Shown here piece by piece: positions 63,573 through 64,000 of a DNA stretch of 64,000 nt. Position 1 is the first letter of the stretch; the number at the start of each line of letters is the position of its first letter. Source of the stretch: Mumia quercus (GTDB lineage: Bacteria > Actinomycetota > Actinomycetes > Propionibacteriales > Nocardioidaceae); NCBI RefSeq assembly GCF_025506335.1, contig NZ_JANZYO010000001.1:218074-282073 (forward strand). Direction: 5' to 3'. Below the pieces are notes generated by a model. That model was not told the origin of the DNA. It worked only from the letters and a program-made list of their open reading frames with translations, and ran no database searches. Both the position numbers and the translations under genes were made by a program.

Positions 63573-64000
63573 ATGACCGAAAAGCGCGCTCCCGACCGGC
63601 TGCTCGTCGTCGACGACGACGCGAGCATCCTCGACCTGCTCGCCTCCAGCCTGCGTTTCGCCGGGTTCGAGGTCGTCACCGCGACCGACGGGCGTACGGC
63701 GCTGGAGCAGGCGACGACCGACCCGACGCTCGATCTCATCGTGCTCGACGTGATGATGCCGGGGATCGACGGGTTCGAGGTCGTGACCCGTCTGCGCCGC
63801 GAGCACCGCGACATCCCGGTGATCTTTCTCACCGCCCGCGACGCCCCCGCCGACCGCGTGAACGGCCTGACCGCAGGCGGTGACGACTACCTGGTGAAGC
63901 CGTTCAGCCTCGACGAGCTCGTCGCTCGCGTCCATGCGGTGCTCCGGCGGACGCGGCGGACCCGCGAGGACGGGACGGTCCTGCGCTTCGCCGACATCGA
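63573..64000 (+). CDS. OmpR-family response regulator (partial, cut by window end)
   Basis: The first 142 residues of a response regulator. The receiver domain is complete: acidic pocket 'VVDDDASILDLL', phospho-acceptor D59 (VLDVMMPGIDGFEVV), Thr in 'IFLTARDAP' and Lys in 'YLVKPFSLDELVARVHAVLRR'. The linker 'EDGTVLRFADI' marks the beginning of an OmpR-type winged-helix domain beyond the window; the cognate kinase is presumably there too. The start is the ATG at 63573, with GTG 63570 as an alternative. It is divergent from the GlsB-like gene. Confidence 0.9.
   Translation, partial: MTEKRAPDRLLVVDDDASILDLLASSLRFAGFEVVTATDGRTALEQATTDPTLDLIVLDVMMPGIDGFEVVTRLRREHRDIPVIFLTARDAPADRVNGLTAGGDDYLVKPFSLDELVARVHAVLRRTRRTREDGTVLRFADI

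Overview
The window is chromosomal DNA of a very GC-rich actinobacterium. BldC, a DUF3073 protein, an SCP ortholog, a DUF1906-type secreted hydrolase, a tuberculostearate-type fatty-acid methylation pair, many GTG starts and many TAnnnT boxes 6-7 nt before start codons (leaderless transcription) all fit. The frequent CGTACG words and the long 'CTCGATACG...CTACTCGACCA' palindromes suggest Nocardioidaceae (Nocardioides/Aeromicrobium-like). That family call is an inference; no rRNA is present to fix it. No plasmid, phage or insertion-sequence genes were seen.

Layout. 0-4.3 kb: divergent lpdA and type II NADH dehydrogenase around a Crp-like palindrome, then GNAT and SIMPL proteins. 4.3-10.7 kb: DEAD-box helicase, membrane glycosyltransferase, DUF485-actP acetate uptake pair with a Crp-like site, AEC transporter. 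10.7-16 kb: zinc alcohol dehydrogenase, a cluster of palindromic repeats, patatin, SCP ortholog, secreted peptidoglycan-binding hydrolase, M20 dipeptidase. 16-27.4 kb: a less GC-rich accessory island with a secreted repeat protein, a terminator, then a three-gene overlapping operon: LamG-type secreted protein, RHS/YD-repeat polymorphic toxin, and its probable immunity protein. 27.4-29.8 kb: acyl-CoA synthetase under a perfect Crp consensus, a small leaderless membrane protein, an SRPBCC protein. 29.8-38.3 kb: purF-purM-DUF3073, a heterodimeric ABC exporter with one degenerate ATP site, valine dehydrogenase, bldC. 38.3-41.4 kb: universal stress protein and tRNA-Phe, tRNA-Asp and tRNA-Glu, with a nitroreductase/SDR pair lying inside the tRNA group. 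41.4-46.4 kb: metallopeptidase-pirin-aroQ and the tmsA/tmsB-like pair. 46.4-51.9 kb: MMPL transporter divergent from a two-component system, DUF2812-like protein, exonuclease III. 51.9-56.9 kb: Orn/Lys/Arg decarboxylase, an Imm5-like protein, a VOC protein, and an ECF sigma factor with a CU044_5270-type partner. 56.9-63.1 kb: a six-gene Mrp antiporter operon (A/B fusion, C, D, E, F, G). The end holds a GlsB/YeaQ membrane protein and the start of an OmpR-type response regulator, cut by the window edge.

The strongest candidate for an uncharacterised system is the 17.4-27.4 kb operon: a secreted LamG partner, an RHS shell with an unassigned C-terminal toxin, and an immunity gene, all translationally coupled. 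Other points of interest are Crp-like sites before acetate uptake, fatty-acid activation and lpdA/ndh, and the asymmetric ABC exporter.
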